From Bacteroidales bacterium (GTDB lineage: Bacteria; Bacteroidota; Bacteroidia; Bacteroidales; UBA932): DNA of 63,303 nucleotides. Positions 36,116-44,824 of this stretch are shown piece by piece (positions within the stretch are counted from its first letter, which is position 1; each line of letters starts with the position of its first letter). The stretch lies in assembly GCA_017451395.1 (NCBI GenBank), contig JAFSPR010000041.1, positions 1 through 63,303 on the forward strand, read 5' to 3'. The translations under genes were made by a program, and so were the position numbers. The notes beneath the pieces are model-generated. The model was not told where the DNA came from. It was given only the letters and a program-made list of their open reading frames with translations, and made no database searches.

Positions 36116-37092
36116 AGCGATATATATAGTTTGCTCACAAGGTCTGTGAACAGGATTTTCTGGTTAACGTTGCGCTCAAGAAGCGTGAGGGCACGCTCCA
36201 GCGCCTCATTTGCCTTGCGGGGGAAGGTGGGTTTGAAGGCCCCTGCCATACGGCGGAACCAGTCCTCCTCCCCTTCCGGAAGGACAGCCAACTGCGGAGT
36301 CTTCTGTACAAGGAAGATCCGGCGGAGATCTTCAGATGCCAGCCTGCAGAAAGACTTCTGCTTCTCCCTGTCCTTAAGGTCTGCCACGGCATCGGCCGTT
36401 TCAAGCGCCTGCAGGAGATTTCTGGCCGATAAAGCCTCCAGAATATCGTGGAAGAGGTCCCTTAAGACCGCCGCGCCCGCAACCTCACGAGCGTGGACTA
36501 TTGAATCGGCCTCCATAGAAAGAGGCTGAATCCTTATGTGAAGGCAGCGGGAGGAAATGGTCACAAGCACCTTTTCCGGTGCCTGGGTGATAAGGAGGAA
36601 AAGCGTCTTCTGAGGCGGCTCCTCCACCATTTTGAGGAGGGCGTTTGCGGCCTGGGCGTTCATCTTTTCCGGGAGGTACATCACCACGGTGCGGTAGCCA
36701 CCCTCGACTGCGCTGAGGGAGAGAGTGTCAAGAAGCGCCCGGGCCTCGTGGACGGAGATGTTGCTCTGCTTCCCTTCTATGCCGATAGCCTCGTAGAGTT
36801 CGTTTTCAAAGAAGTAGGGATTGTCCTGAAGGAGTTCCCTGAAAGGGCCGATAAAAGTCCGTGACACGGGTTTATCGGGGCCTGCCACCGGGAACACGAA
36901 GTGGATGTCGGGGTGGATGAGTTTCCCCACGCGGGGATTGCCCCCGTAGAGTTCTTCAAGGAAGTTAAGGGCAATTGGGAATGCGCCGGCGCCGTCGTCC
37001 TGATGCATAAGGATGGCGTGAGGCACGTGGCCGCTTTCCACCATTCGGTGAAGGGCGTCCACAACTTCCGTATTCCCGTAAACCTTCATCAT
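36112..37092 (-). CDS. holB: DNA polymerase III delta' subunit
   Basis: The 326-residue protein matches the HolB-type clamp-loader subunit: VVDALHRMVESGHVPHAIL, NISVHEARALLDTLSLSAVEGGYRTVVMYLPEKMNAQAANALLKMVEEPPQKTLFLLIT and SRCLHIRI (sensor-1-like region). It lacks a canonical P-loop, as expected for delta'. It loads the beta clamp with DnaX and delta. Overlaps of 4 bases with both neighbours. Confidence 0.92.
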   Translation of the reverse strand: MMKVYGNTEVVDALHRMVESGHVPHAILMHQDDGAGAFPIALNFLEELYGGNPRVGKLIHPDIHFVFPVAGPDKPVSRTFIGPFRELLQDNPYFFENELYEAIGIEGKQSNISVHEARALLDTLSLSAVEGGYRTVVMYLPEKMNAQAANALLKMVEEPPQKTLFLLITQAPEKVLVTISSRCLHIRIQPLSMEADSIVHAREVAGAAVLRDLFHDILEALSARNLLQALETADAVADLKDREKQKSFCRLASEDLRRIFLVQKTPQLAVLPEGEEDWFRRMAGAFKPTFPRKANEALERALTLLERNVNQKILFTDLVSKLYISL

Positions 37093-38057
37093 TTTCCTCT
37101 CTCTCCAACATATCTTGCTATAGCCACAAGGCGGTCTTTTGCGGGGCTGTCAGGAAGGAAATCCAACTCTTCGATGGCCATATGAATGAACTCGTCCACC
37201 TTAAGGGCGCTCTTTTCAATGCCGCCGCGGCTCCTTACAAATTCCAGCACCTCACGTCCAAGTTCGGGGTTATCGGCAATCCTTGTGACCTTAGCCCTTA
37301 TATCGGCCTCATTGTCCGAGCCCTCAAGTGCGCATAGCAGGGGCTGGGTTATCTTTTGCTCCTTGAGGTCTATCCCCACGGGCTTTCCAAGGGCGTCTTC
37401 GCCGGCGGCGTAGTCCATCCAGTCGTCCTTCACCTGGAAGGCCATTCCAAGCAGCCTTGCGAACTCTCCAAGGGCCTTTATGGACTCTTCAGACGCACCC
37501 ACGGAGACCGCCGCGCTTAGGGCCGATGCCTCGAAGAGCGATGCGGTTTTGCAATAGATTATGCGTTCATAATCCTGCTGGGTGGTATCCCCTTTCACCG
37601 CCTTTTCCATCTGGAGGAGTTCGCCCTCTGCCAGGTGGCCGAGGGTTGCGGCAAAGATCCTTGTGACGCGGTCTGTGTTACAGGATGCCCCAAGTATAGT
37701 TTTCACGGCCTTTACAAGCCAGTAATCTCCTATGAGGACGGAGGCGTGGGGGTTAAGGAAACTTGCAACGGTAGGGCGGCCCCGGCGCTCCGAGGCGCAG
37801 TCCACTACGTCGTCGTGAAGGAGGGTGGCATTATGGAGAAGTTCCGCCGCCGCCGCAAACTTTATTGTGTCTTCATTTGGCGTTCCCACTGCATCGGCGC
37901 AGAGAAAGGCCAGGGAAGGCCTCATCATCTTGCCCGGGTTTTCCCTTAGGGCGCGGTTGGTGGCGTCAAGAAGGGACACATCTGAGCGGAGGGCGTCTTC
38001 TATGACACTCTCCACCTTGCCCAGCCAGGGCTCAAGATATGATTTAATCTCCTTCAA
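37089..38057 (-). CDS. Long-chain polyprenyl diphosphate synthase
   Basis: The 322-residue protein has both aspartate-rich motifs of the trans-prenyltransferase family: first LLHNATLLHDDVVDCA and second FQVKDDWMDYA, with GKMMRPSLAFL and KTASLFEAS between and before. It extends farnesyl diphosphate for menaquinone side chains; chain length is set by residues near the first motif and cannot be read reliably. It overlaps LOG by 14 bases. Confidence 0.92.
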   Translation of the reverse strand: MKEIKSYLEPWLGKVESVIEDALRSDVSLLDATNRALRENPGKMMRPSLAFLCADAVGTPNEDTIKFAAAAELLHNATLLHDDVVDCASERRGRPTVASFLNPHASVLIGDYWLVKAVKTILGASCNTDRVTRIFAATLGHLAEGELLQMEKAVKGDTTQQDYERIIYCKTASLFEASALSAAVSVGASEESIKALGEFARLLGMAFQVKDDWMDYAAGEDALGKPVGIDLKEQKITQPLLCALEGSDNEADIRAKVTRIADNPELGREVLEFVRSRGGIEKSALKVDEFIHMAIEELDFLPDSPAKDRLVAIARYVGERGK

Positions 38058-38577
38058 AGCAGTTCAGAAGTTCTTCTACTGTTTCCGGGAACTTCACAAG
38101 CGCGCGGTCACGGGGCTCCAGCATTCCGGTTTCCACAAAATGGTCCAGAAGGGCCTTCAGGGGGCTATAGAAGTCGTTCAGATTGAGGGCGTAAAGGTTT
38201 CCGGGGTACCTGCCCAGTTTTCTGAGGGTATGGGTCTCTATGAATTCGTCCATAGTGCCGATTCCTCCGGGAAGGGCAATCACGGCCAAGGTGCCTTCAC
38301 GCATTGCGGTCTTGCGGCTTGCCATAGTGTCTGTCCAGATGATCCTGGAAACACCGGGGTTCTCAAGGCCCCTCATAAACTCAGGTAGTACTGCGGTGTG
38401 GTCTCCGCCGCATTTTATGGATTCATCCGTGATGGCGCCCATAGTGCCTATCTTTCCGCCGCCGGATACAAGGCCGTAACCCTTTGCGTGGAGCCCGCGG
38501 GTAAGTTCCCTTGCGGCCTCATTGAACTCAGGGTCTATCTTTTCACTTGCAGAGCAGAAAACGGCAATCTTTTTCAT
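38044..38577 (-). CDS. LOG family protein
   Basis: The 177-residue protein carries the LOG signatures GGGKIGTMGAI, MASRKTAM and PGGIGTMDEFIE (the PGGxGTxxE motif). Characterised LOG proteins cleave nucleotide monophosphates to free base and ribose 5-phosphate. The substrate here is not known. It begins 3 bases after trxA. Confidence 0.93.
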   Translation of the reverse strand: MKKIAVFCSASEKIDPEFNEAARELTRGLHAKGYGLVSGGGKIGTMGAITDESIKCGGDHTAVLPEFMRGLENPGVSRIIWTDTMASRKTAMREGTLAVIALPGGIGTMDEFIETHTLRKLGRYPGNLYALNLNDFYSPLKALLDHFVETGMLEPRDRALVKFPETVEELLNCFEGD

Positions 38578-38580
38578 CCC

Positions 38581-38892
38581 CTACAGGTTTGCCTTGATCT
38601 TTTCCAGGAGGGCGGGCTTGGGCATTGCGCCAACGGTCTTGTCCACAATCTCACCGTTCTTCACAAAGAGAAGGGTGGGAATGCTCATAATGCGGTACTG
38701 GGCGGCAATTTCATCGGCGTCGTCCACGTTCACCTTAACAACGGTGATCTGGTCCTGCATCTCTTCCTCAATCTGGTCAAGGATGGGGGAAAGCATACGG
38801 CAGGGACCGCACCACGTTGCCCAAAAGTCAACGATTACAAGCTTACTGTCCTGCAGGAGTTCCTGAAAATTGGTATTGGTTGCTACTTTCAT
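38581..38892 (-). CDS. trxA: Thioredoxin
   Basis: A 103-residue thioredoxin with the classical WCGPC active site (27-31), preceded by VIVDFWAT, and the cis-proline SIPTLLFVKNG. No signal peptide, so cytoplasmic. It opens the long minus-strand operon; a promoter lies 24 bases before it. Confidence 0.96.
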   Translation of the reverse strand: MKVATNTNFQELLQDSKLVIVDFWATWCGPCRMLSPILDQIEEEMQDQITVVKVNVDDADEIAAQYRIMSIPTLLFVKNGEIVDKTVGAMPKPALLEKIKANL

Positions 38893-38915
38893 AAGTGTGT
38901 CTTTTTATTAACTTA

Positions 38916-38946
38916 CAAATTTAAGAAAAAAATTTTGTTACTTCAA
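38916..38946 (-). promoter_or_regulatory. trxA operon promoter
   Basis: Minus strand TTG at 38946-38944, 20-base spacer, TAAATTTG at 38923-38916. The palindromic element at 38948 begins just upstream of it. Confidence 0.7.
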
Positions 38947-38947
38947 G

Positions 38948-39055
38948 TAGTGGGGCTTAAGTTATTGATACACAGCTAAATACAGCAGTCTCTACCAGAA
39001 CTTTTTCTGGTAGAGACCCGTGTAAATACTTAAGTATCAGGCCGTTGGCTCCCGC
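38948..39055. repeat. Palindromic element, copy 1
   Basis: Shoulders TTAAGTTATTGATAC and TACTTAAGTATCA surround an inner perfect stem of 13 bases (GTCTCTACCAGAA, 38988-39000, complement 39005-39017). The shoulders themselves pair imperfectly, so the whole element is a long palindrome. Other copies: 40535-40640, about 48490-48610 (reversed) and about 50975-51085. Confidence 0.85.
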
Positions 39056-39092
39056 CGCAAGGGGAGAACCATAGAGGGGAAGGGACATAACC

Positions 39093-39614
39093 TTATTCTG
39101 GATACACTATGCACATTTGCTCTATGACCCCACTGGGCGGATATGTTACCCGATATCCTATCTTATCTAGATCATCTATATCCAATACATACTCAAGTTC
39201 ATACTTGTATTTTGTTCCAATATTCTTGACAAATTCTTCCCAGCCAACTTGTTGTATCAGCTCATCAGACCAAACTTGAATGTGAAGATTATTAGGATAG
39301 ATTTTCCTTTTTAACCACTCCCAGCCCCCTTTCGTGAGAGCTGCAAATATAGTAGATGTGGTTTTTCTTTTTGAGAACAAGAACTCTGTCCTGTAATACA
39401 ATACAGCATCTGCATTTGCGGTATTATCGTGAAAATGCTTTATCTCACTGGATGGATTTGAGTAATTTGGTATCTCATAAGAGAACCAAACATCAGAATC
39501 CGATTTATTATCCCCATCCAAAGACACTACTATACTACTGGGATCCATCAAGCATGACGTCATACAAACTAGCATAACGACAATGATAAGTAGAAAAGAT
39601 GTATTATCACTCAT
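39093..39614 (-). CDS. Lipoprotein, possible immunity protein
   Basis: The 173-residue product has a short lipoprotein signal with the box VCMTSC, then mixed alpha/beta sequence with many Tyr, Trp and Lys. I do not recognise a family. Its base composition is markedly more AT-rich than the flanking core genes. It lies 14 bases after the Rhs-type fragment on the same strand, the position of an immunity gene beside a toxin tip. That role is inference. Confidence 0.6.
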   Translation of the reverse strand: MSDNTSFLLIIVVMLVCMTSCLMDPSSIVVSLDGDNKSDSDVWFSYEIPNYSNPSSEIKHFHDNTANADAVLYYRTEFLFSKRKTTSTIFAALTKGGWEWLKRKIYPNNLHIQVWSDELIQQVGWEEFVKNIGTKYKYELEYVLDIDDLDKIGYRVTYPPSGVIEQMCIVYPE

Positions 39615-39628
39615 TTAACTCGAAAATA

Positions 39629-40006
39629 TTAGAGAGGAAATTCGTCAATAATAGTCCTACCGCGATATTTGTCTTTTTTCCAATCCACACCATAAAACCG
39701 GCCAAAGTAATCAGAGGCATTCCTATTAGCACGTGTTTCCGTCCAATAATAGTTGTGAGCCCAAATAAAATGACCTTCTGGTGATGTTCCCCAACCATTT
39801 CCACTAGCACTTATTAGACTTAGCAATGCCACAACAGGCAAATATGAAGGCCCAAAAATCTGGCTATCAATATAGTGCCCATATTCATGCATATAAACAG
39901 GCGTCTTTCGGACAAAGGAATCAAAATTCTGAGGTATAGTTCCTTCATGATTAATATAAATATTGCTTCCAAGGGTAAAACCACCATCACCTGATGCATT
40001 ATTAGT
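39629..40006 (-). pseudogene. Truncated Rhs-type C-terminal domain with HExxH motif
   Basis: The frame is open for 126 codons (40006 to 39629) but has no start until Met at 39892. The text GDGGFTLGSNIYIN, then MHEYGHYIDSQIFGPSYLP, LLSLISASG and WTETRANRNASDYFG resembles the ends of Rhs/wall-associated proteins from Bacteroidetes. HEYGH fits the HExxH zinc-protease motif, and the Glu in TETRAN could be the third ligand. All of the Rhs repeat region is missing, so this is a remnant or an orphan toxin tip. A stop lies directly upstream. Confidence 0.65.
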
Positions 40007-40010
40007 TTAA

Positions 40011-40042
40011 CAAATATAGCGATTCCCGGAAAATAATACAAA
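40011..40042 (-). promoter_or_regulatory. Promoter-like sequence before the Rhs fragment
   Basis: Minus strand TTTG (40042-40039), 20-base spacer, TATATTTG (40018-40011): a full consensus match, 5 bases before the open frame. Whether it is active is unknown. Confidence 0.5.
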
Positions 40043-40166
40043 TATCGCACAGACGCAAAAATGAATCAACGACATTTTTCGTTATTACGAATCTGGTACA
40101 ACTATATGTTTAAACCCATACAGCGTCCATCTGTTTGTATCATTGGATTAATGAGAAATAGATGGT

Positions 40167-40301
40167 TCCGAAAGTTAAACCGCACTTTGGGCTCTGGAGG
40201 GCCGATAATGCAGTTTAGGCAGGGTTACGGACACGGGGTAAACCGCAGCACCACCTCTCAGAATATGTTATATGGCATGTACGTGCGGTTTAAGTTTCGG
40301 A
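40167..40301. mobile_element. MITE-like 135-base element
   Basis: Terminal inverted repeats of 19 bases (TCCGAAAGTTAAACCGCAC at 40167-40185 and its complement with one mismatch at 40283-40301) enclose 97 bases of non-coding sequence. No target duplication is obvious. The short plus-strand ORF across it has no coding character. Confidence 0.6.
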
Positions 40302-40324
40302 CAAATACTGACGCCCGACCTCTG

Positions 40325-40465
40325 CCTTGCCGCAAGTACAAGAAATCGGCTTTATACAACAAATAAATGGATTGGCGGCAAAGAAAACCGTCCAAAACGC
40401 CATTTTGCTTGCCGCGAGTACAAAAAAACCTCATTGTGGGGCTTCTGAATGGATTGGCGGCAGAA
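40325..40465. repeat. Degenerate tandem repeat
   Basis: Two diverged units begin CTTGCCGC(A/G)AGTACAA (40327, 40409) and end ATGGATTGGCGGCA (40367, 40449). The GGATTGGCGGCA word also forms a hairpin arm at 1398-1411. Confidence 0.55.
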
Positions 40466-40534
40466 AATACACTTGGCTTTACGCATAATACCTAAGCTTT
40501 ACTATTCACGGTAATCCAAAGTCATAAGATATGG

Positions 40535-40640
40535 TGGGACTTAAGTTATTGATACTCAGCTAAATACATAAGTCTTTCCCATTACCGGTAATGGGAAAGA
40601 CTCATGTAAGTTACTGAAAATTAGCCGTTTAGGTCACACG
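40535..40640. repeat. Palindromic element, copy 2
   Basis: Same left shoulder as copy 1 (ACTTAAGTTATTGATAC, CAGCTAAATACA) in the same orientation, but the inner stem is a different 32-base perfect palindrome (40571-40602, core CCCATTACCGGTAATGGG). With copy 1 it brackets the AT-rich islet as a direct repeat. Confidence 0.85.
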
Positions 40641-40651
40641 GCCACCGATAT

Positions 40652-41338
40652 TTAGAAGAACAGGCCCAGGGTGACCTTAATACCCTGATAGTTCTTGATG
40701 TCCTTGTAATTGCTGAGGGCTGCGGACTTGATGGCGTCTGCATCAATCTTACCGTTGTTGTAAAGGCTTCCAAGGTTCATAAACCACTGGACGGAAACCT
40801 GGAAGTGATCCAGGATCTGGATACCGCCGCCAACACCAAAACCAACTTCAAGTTTGTTCTTTGCATCGGCCAGATACTTGTTCATTTCCGCTTTTGCGTC
40901 TTCGCTGATGGCGGTTGCAACATTTGAATAGTTGTCAAGTCCGGTTACCTGGACGCCCACAAAAGGCTCAAACAGGAAGTACGGACGCACGGCAAGGAGG
41001 TCAATTCCTGCCTGAAGACCGGCGGAAAGCTCAATGAAACCGGCCTTTGTGTTAAGGGTGGAAAGGGCGGCCTTGGCGTCTCCGGTACCCATCATCTCCT
41101 GCATAGTTGCACCTTTCATCTGGAAAGCGAGCTGGGGCTGGACAGCGAAGAAACTGCCAAGTTCTATCCTGTATGCTACTCCGGCGTGAAAGAGGCTGAC
41201 GTTGTTTATATTGGACATAACGTCCTGGGTATTGACGGATGTCTTGGAAGACGTGAAACCGCCAATAACGCCTATCTGGGCATTAGCGGCAGAAACAATA
41301 CCAAAAGTCAGGGCTAAGATTGCTAACAGTTTTTTCAT
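40652..41338 (-). CDS. Outer-membrane beta-barrel protein (PorT/OmpW-like)
   Basis: The 228-residue protein has a signal peptide (LLAILALTFGIVSAANAQ), alternating strands, GVAYRIELGSFFAVQPQLAFQMKG, and a final aromatic strand ending IKVTLGLFF, the C-terminal pattern of assembled barrels. A -7 box TACCTTTG lies at 41381-41374, about 36 bases before the start. Function unknown. Confidence 0.78.
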   Translation of the reverse strand: MKKLLAILALTFGIVSAANAQIGVIGGFTSSKTSVNTQDVMSNINNVSLFHAGVAYRIELGSFFAVQPQLAFQMKGATMQEMMGTGDAKAALSTLNTKAGFIELSAGLQAGIDLLAVRPYFLFEPFVGVQVTGLDNYSNVATAISEDAKAEMNKYLADAKNKLEVGFGVGGGIQILDHFQVSVQWFMNLGSLYNNGKIDADAIKSAALSNYKDIKNYQGIKVTLGLFF

Positions 41339-41391
41339 TGTATGCTTTTTTAGGTTTAATCTTATTTCAGACGCAAAGGTAGCAAAAAAAA

Positions 41392-41685
41392 CTAAATTGC
41401 ATCCTCTACGGGAAGAAGGTATGCCCTGAGGCCAAGAGCACTGTTGGCGGCGTCCTTTTCACGCAGCGCGTCCATAATCTTGGGCGCAAGGGAATCCTCC
41501 ACGGCCGTAAGGACGGCGTGGTTCTGGGCCGGCCAGGCGTGTGATCCAAGGTGAGGTTCACCGTCTACGGTTCCCCTTCCGCCAACTTCATTCCACACGG
41601 TGTAACCTCTCTGTCCAAGGTTTTCAAGGAGTTCTACAATCTCCTGATTGTATGCCTGATTGTATGCAATAAAAACAGCTTTCAT
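41392..41685 (-). CDS. Small PII-like protein beside RND efflux genes
   Basis: Starting at 41685 (MKAVFIAYNQAYNQEIVELL) gives 97 residues of compact alpha/beta sequence: a first strand, a helix with LENLGQRGYTVWNEV, a loop GGRGTVDGEPHLGSHAWPAQN, and LTAVEDSLAPKIMDAL. The strand-helix-strand pattern suggests the ferredoxin-like PII fold, but this is not proved. It is 4 bases after the RND stop and last in the efflux operon. Confidence 0.65.
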   Translation of the reverse strand: MKAVFIAYNQAYNQEIVELLENLGQRGYTVWNEVGGRGTVDGEPHLGSHAWPAQNHAVLTAVEDSLAPKIMDALREKDAANSALGLRAYLLPVEDAI

Positions 41686-41689
41686 AATT

Positions 41690-44600
41690 CTATTGAGATT
41701 TCTCGGCTTCGCTCGAAATGACACGGGCAGCCTTACGGGCCTTGCGGCGGGCGCGGTGCTCCGTGAAGCCGCAGTAAAGGACGGGAATGATGACAAGGGT
41801 GATGAGGGTGGAGATGGAAAGTCCCCAGGCAACTGTGATGCCAAGGCCCCTCCAGAGGTCTGCGCCCTCTCCGGTTCCCCAGGCCATGGGGAGCATACCC
41901 AGAACGGTTGTGAGGGTTGTCATAAGGATAGGCCTGAGGCGGCTTCTTGCGGCGGTGACTGAGGCTTCCCTAACGGCTACTCCCCTCTCCTGCAGGAGAA
42001 TGGTGTAGTCAATCAGCACAATACCGTTTTTCACCACAATACCCAGCAGGATTATTATGCCCACCATACCCATCATACTTATTGGCATCCATCCGTGAAC
42101 CATACTTCCAAGAGCCACGCCAACCAGGGCGAAAGGAATGGAGAACATAATCACGAACGGTCCCAGGAGGGATTCAAACTGGGATGCCATAACCATATAC
42201 ACAAGGATCACTATGAGAACGAACAGCAGGAACATGTCCCTGAAGGACTTCTGCTGCTCCTCATAGTCACCGCCTATCCTCCAACTCATATGGGAAGGGA
42301 GAGGATCGGAGGCCATAAGGCCGTTCACTATCTCAACGCCTTCACTGAGGGCCTTTCCGCGGGCCATCATACCGGTTACGGTAATGTAGCGGTCACGGTT
42401 CTTCCTCTGGATTGTGGGAGGGACTTTTGACTCCTTGATGGTTCCAAGGTCACGCACCCTGATTCCCTGACCCTGGGTATTGTAGATCACTATATTTTCA
42501 AGGTCTTCGATGGAACTTCTGAACTCCGGGGCATAGCGCACGCGGATGTTGTATTCCTCACCGTCCTCGCGGAAGAAGGATGCCACGGTGCCGGACATGG
42601 CGGCCGATACATATGCGGCTGCAGTTGTGGACGTTAGGCCGTTCAGGGCCAGTTTCTCACGGTCAAAGTCAACCTCGTACTCGGGCGTATACTGGTCCCT
42701 TGAAAGGATGGCCTGGGTAAAGAAACCGGTTTCCATCATCGCAGCGCGGACGCGGCGGGCTTCGGACTCAGTCTCGTCAAAGTCGTAGCCGTAGATTTCC
42801 ACCTGGACGTTGGCGCGGCCGCCCATACCCATACCGCCTTCCGTCACGTTGAAGCGGTTGAGTTCCGGGAATTCGCGGAGGTCGGCGCGGATTATATCGG
42901 CAATCTCATTGACAGACCGCGTACGGGTGGATATGGAGCCGATATTGACGTTCATCGTGATGAGGTACGTGCCGTTCTGGCGCATCGAGGCGAAGGCGTT
43001 CTCGGAATCGGCCTGACCATAACGGTAACTGAGGACCTTGAGTTCCGGCACGTCCTTCTTGATGCGCTCGTAGATACGCCATGCCACGTCTCCGGTAACG
43101 TGCTGGGCCGTTCCTATGGGAAGTTCTATGGTGGCCGATATGCGGCCCTCATCCTCCTGCGGGAAGAATTCCGTACGCATCTTGGGAATGAAGATGTACA
43201 GCACCACGCTGAATATCACCAGCGCCGCCACCATAATGAGTTTCTTGTGGTTCATGCACCAGCCTATGAGGCTGGAATAACCGCGGGAGATTGCGTCCAG
43301 AACCTTGTTCACCGGGCCGAACACAATCCTGTACGCCTTGTTGGTCACAGGCTTGTTGTTCATCAGGAGGGCGCACAGGGTGGGCACCAGGGTAAGTGCC
43401 GCCGTAGTGGACACTATCATAATGATGGAAACAATCCAGCCCAGTTGCTTGAACATAATGCCGGCCATTCCGGTAATCATAGTGAGAGGCAGGAACACGC
43501 ACAGCATAGTGAGCGTGGATGCGATTACTGAGATACCAACCTCCGCGGTGCCGTGAACGGCCGCCTCCTTGGGCTTTTCTCCCCTTTCAAGGTGCGTGGT
43601 CACGTTCTCCAGCACCACTATAGCGTCGTCCACCACCATACCTATGGCTATGGCAAGGGCGCTCATAGAGATGATGTTGAGGGTGCTTCCCGTTGCAAAC
43701 AGATAGAGGAGTGAAGCAAGCAGGGCTATAGGTATGGAAAGTACAACGATAAGGGTTCCCTTCAGCCTTCCAAGGAAGAGGAACACCACCAGCATAACCA
43801 CCAGGAAGGTGATCATAATGGTGTCTCGAAGAGACTTGATGGTGAGGAGGATATCCTCCGAATTGTCAACGATGGTTGTTATCTTGATATCTGAAGGAAG
43901 ATTCCTGGAGATGGTTTTCATCTCCTGTTTAATCTTCCTTACAACCTCAACCGTATTGTAGCCTGACTGCTTCTGGATAATGATCTGGGCGCCGCGGCTG
44001 CCGTTGGTGTAGGACTCCTGGGACTTCTCCTCCAGGGTGTCGTCCACGCGGGCTACGTCCCTGAGGTATACGGCCGATCCTCCAAAGTTTCCAAGGACCA
44101 CGTCAAGAAGTTCCTGGGGATCCTGGAACTCCTTCTTGATACGGAGGGTGTAGGTATCGGAGCCGATATCAATGCTTCCGGAAGGGACGTTACGGTTCTC
44201 TGCGGCTATGACCTGCGCGATTGCGGCGATGGAGAGGTGATAGGACTCCAGTTTGGCGGGGTCGCAGTACACCTGAATCTCACGCTTGGGGGCACCTGCA
44301 ACCGTCACCTGGCCAACACCGGAGACGCGGGCAAGCGGAGTTGCCACTTTGTCGTCCAGAATCTTGTCCAGGGCGCTCACGCTCTGGTTTGCCGTTGCCG
44401 ACATCATCAGGATGGGCATATCGTCCACGCTGAACTTGAAAAGATACGGCAGCGACGCCCCGTCGGGGAGTTGCTGCGACACCATATCCAGTTTGTCACG
44501 GACGTCGTTGGTGGCCTCGTCTATGTCAGTGCCGTACTCGAACTCAAGGGTGAGGATGGAAATGTTCTCACGGGAGTTGGATGTGAGGTTCTTCAGGTTG

Positions 44601-44824
44601 GCAACGCCGTTAAGGGTGTTTTCAAGCACCTTGGTAAGGTTGTTCTCAACGTCCTCGGCCGATGCCCCCGGATAGGAACTCATCACCATAATGGTGTTGG
44701 ACTCTATTTCGGGGAAGTTGTTTACCGGCAGCCTGGTAAGGGCGAAGATGCCCAGGATGGCGAAGGCCAGGAATACAAGGCAGGTTGTAACCGGGTGCTC
44801 TACCGATGTTCTGTAAATGCTCAT
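41690..44824 (-). CDS. RND efflux pump inner-membrane subunit
   Basis: The 1044-residue protein has two sets of six membrane helices, large periplasmic loops and RND signatures: MVLIDYT-like GIVLIDYTILLQERG, SIPIALLASLLYLFATGSTLNIISMSALAIAIGMVVDDAIVVLENV and an essential Asp pair VVDDA. It belongs to the HAE-type drug/solute efflux group. The last ten residues (VISSEAEKSQ) are encoded by a dispersed GTCATTTCGAGCG repeat (41695-41723), so the tail is not native. It overlaps the adaptor gene by 4 bases. Confidence 0.95.
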   Translation of the reverse strand: MSIYRTSVEHPVTTCLVFLAFAILGIFALTRLPVNNFPEIESNTIMVMSSYPGASAEDVENNLTKVLENTLNGVANLKNLTSNSRENISILTLEFEYGTDIDEATNDVRDKLDMVSQQLPDGASLPYLFKFSVDDMPILMMSATANQSVSALDKILDDKVATPLARVSGVGQVTVAGAPKREIQVYCDPAKLESYHLSIAAIAQVIAAENRNVPSGSIDIGSDTYTLRIKKEFQDPQELLDVVLGNFGGSAVYLRDVARVDDTLEEKSQESYTNGSRGAQIIIQKQSGYNTVEVVRKIKQEMKTISRNLPSDIKITTIVDNSEDILLTIKSLRDTIMITFLVVMLVVFLFLGRLKGTLIVVLSIPIALLASLLYLFATGSTLNIISMSALAIAIGMVVDDAIVVLENVTTHLERGEKPKEAAVHGTAEVGISVIASTLTMLCVFLPLTMITGMAGIMFKQLGWIVSIIMIVSTTAALTLVPTLCALLMNNKPVTNKAYRIVFGPVNKVLDAISRGYSSLIGWCMNHKKLIMVAALVIFSVVLYIFIPKMRTEFFPQEDEGRISATIELPIGTAQHVTGDVAWRIYERIKKDVPELKVLSYRYGQADSENAFASMRQNGTYLITMNVNIGSISTRTRSVNEIADIIRADLREFPELNRFNVTEGGMGMGGRANVQVEIYGYDFDETESEARRVRAAMMETGFFTQAILSRDQYTPEYEVDFDREKLALNGLTSTTAAAYVSAAMSGTVASFFREDGEEYNIRVRYAPEFRSSIEDLENIVIYNTQGQGIRVRDLGTIKESKVPPTIQRKNRDRYITVTGMMARGKALSEGVEIVNGLMASDPLPSHMSWRIGGDYEEQQKSFRDMFLLFVLIVILVYMVMASQFESLLGPFVIMFSIPFALVGVALGSMVHGWMPISMMGMVGIIILLGIVVKNGIVLIDYTILLQERGVAVREASVTAARSRLRPILMTTLTTVLGMLPMAWGTGEGADLWRGLGITVAWGLSISTLITLVIIPVLYCGFTEHRARRKARKAARVISSEAEKSQ
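41695..41723. repeat. Dispersed short repeat inside the RND stop region
   Basis: GAGATTTCTCGGCTTCG and TCGAAATGACA form one unit of the family seen at 1424 and 2646; here it supplies the coding 3' end of the pump gene. Confidence 0.8.

Noticed and set aside
40061..40366. 101-residue plus-strand frame in the toxin islet
   Set aside because: It runs across the MITE-like element and repeats, and has no coding bias or recognisable motif.
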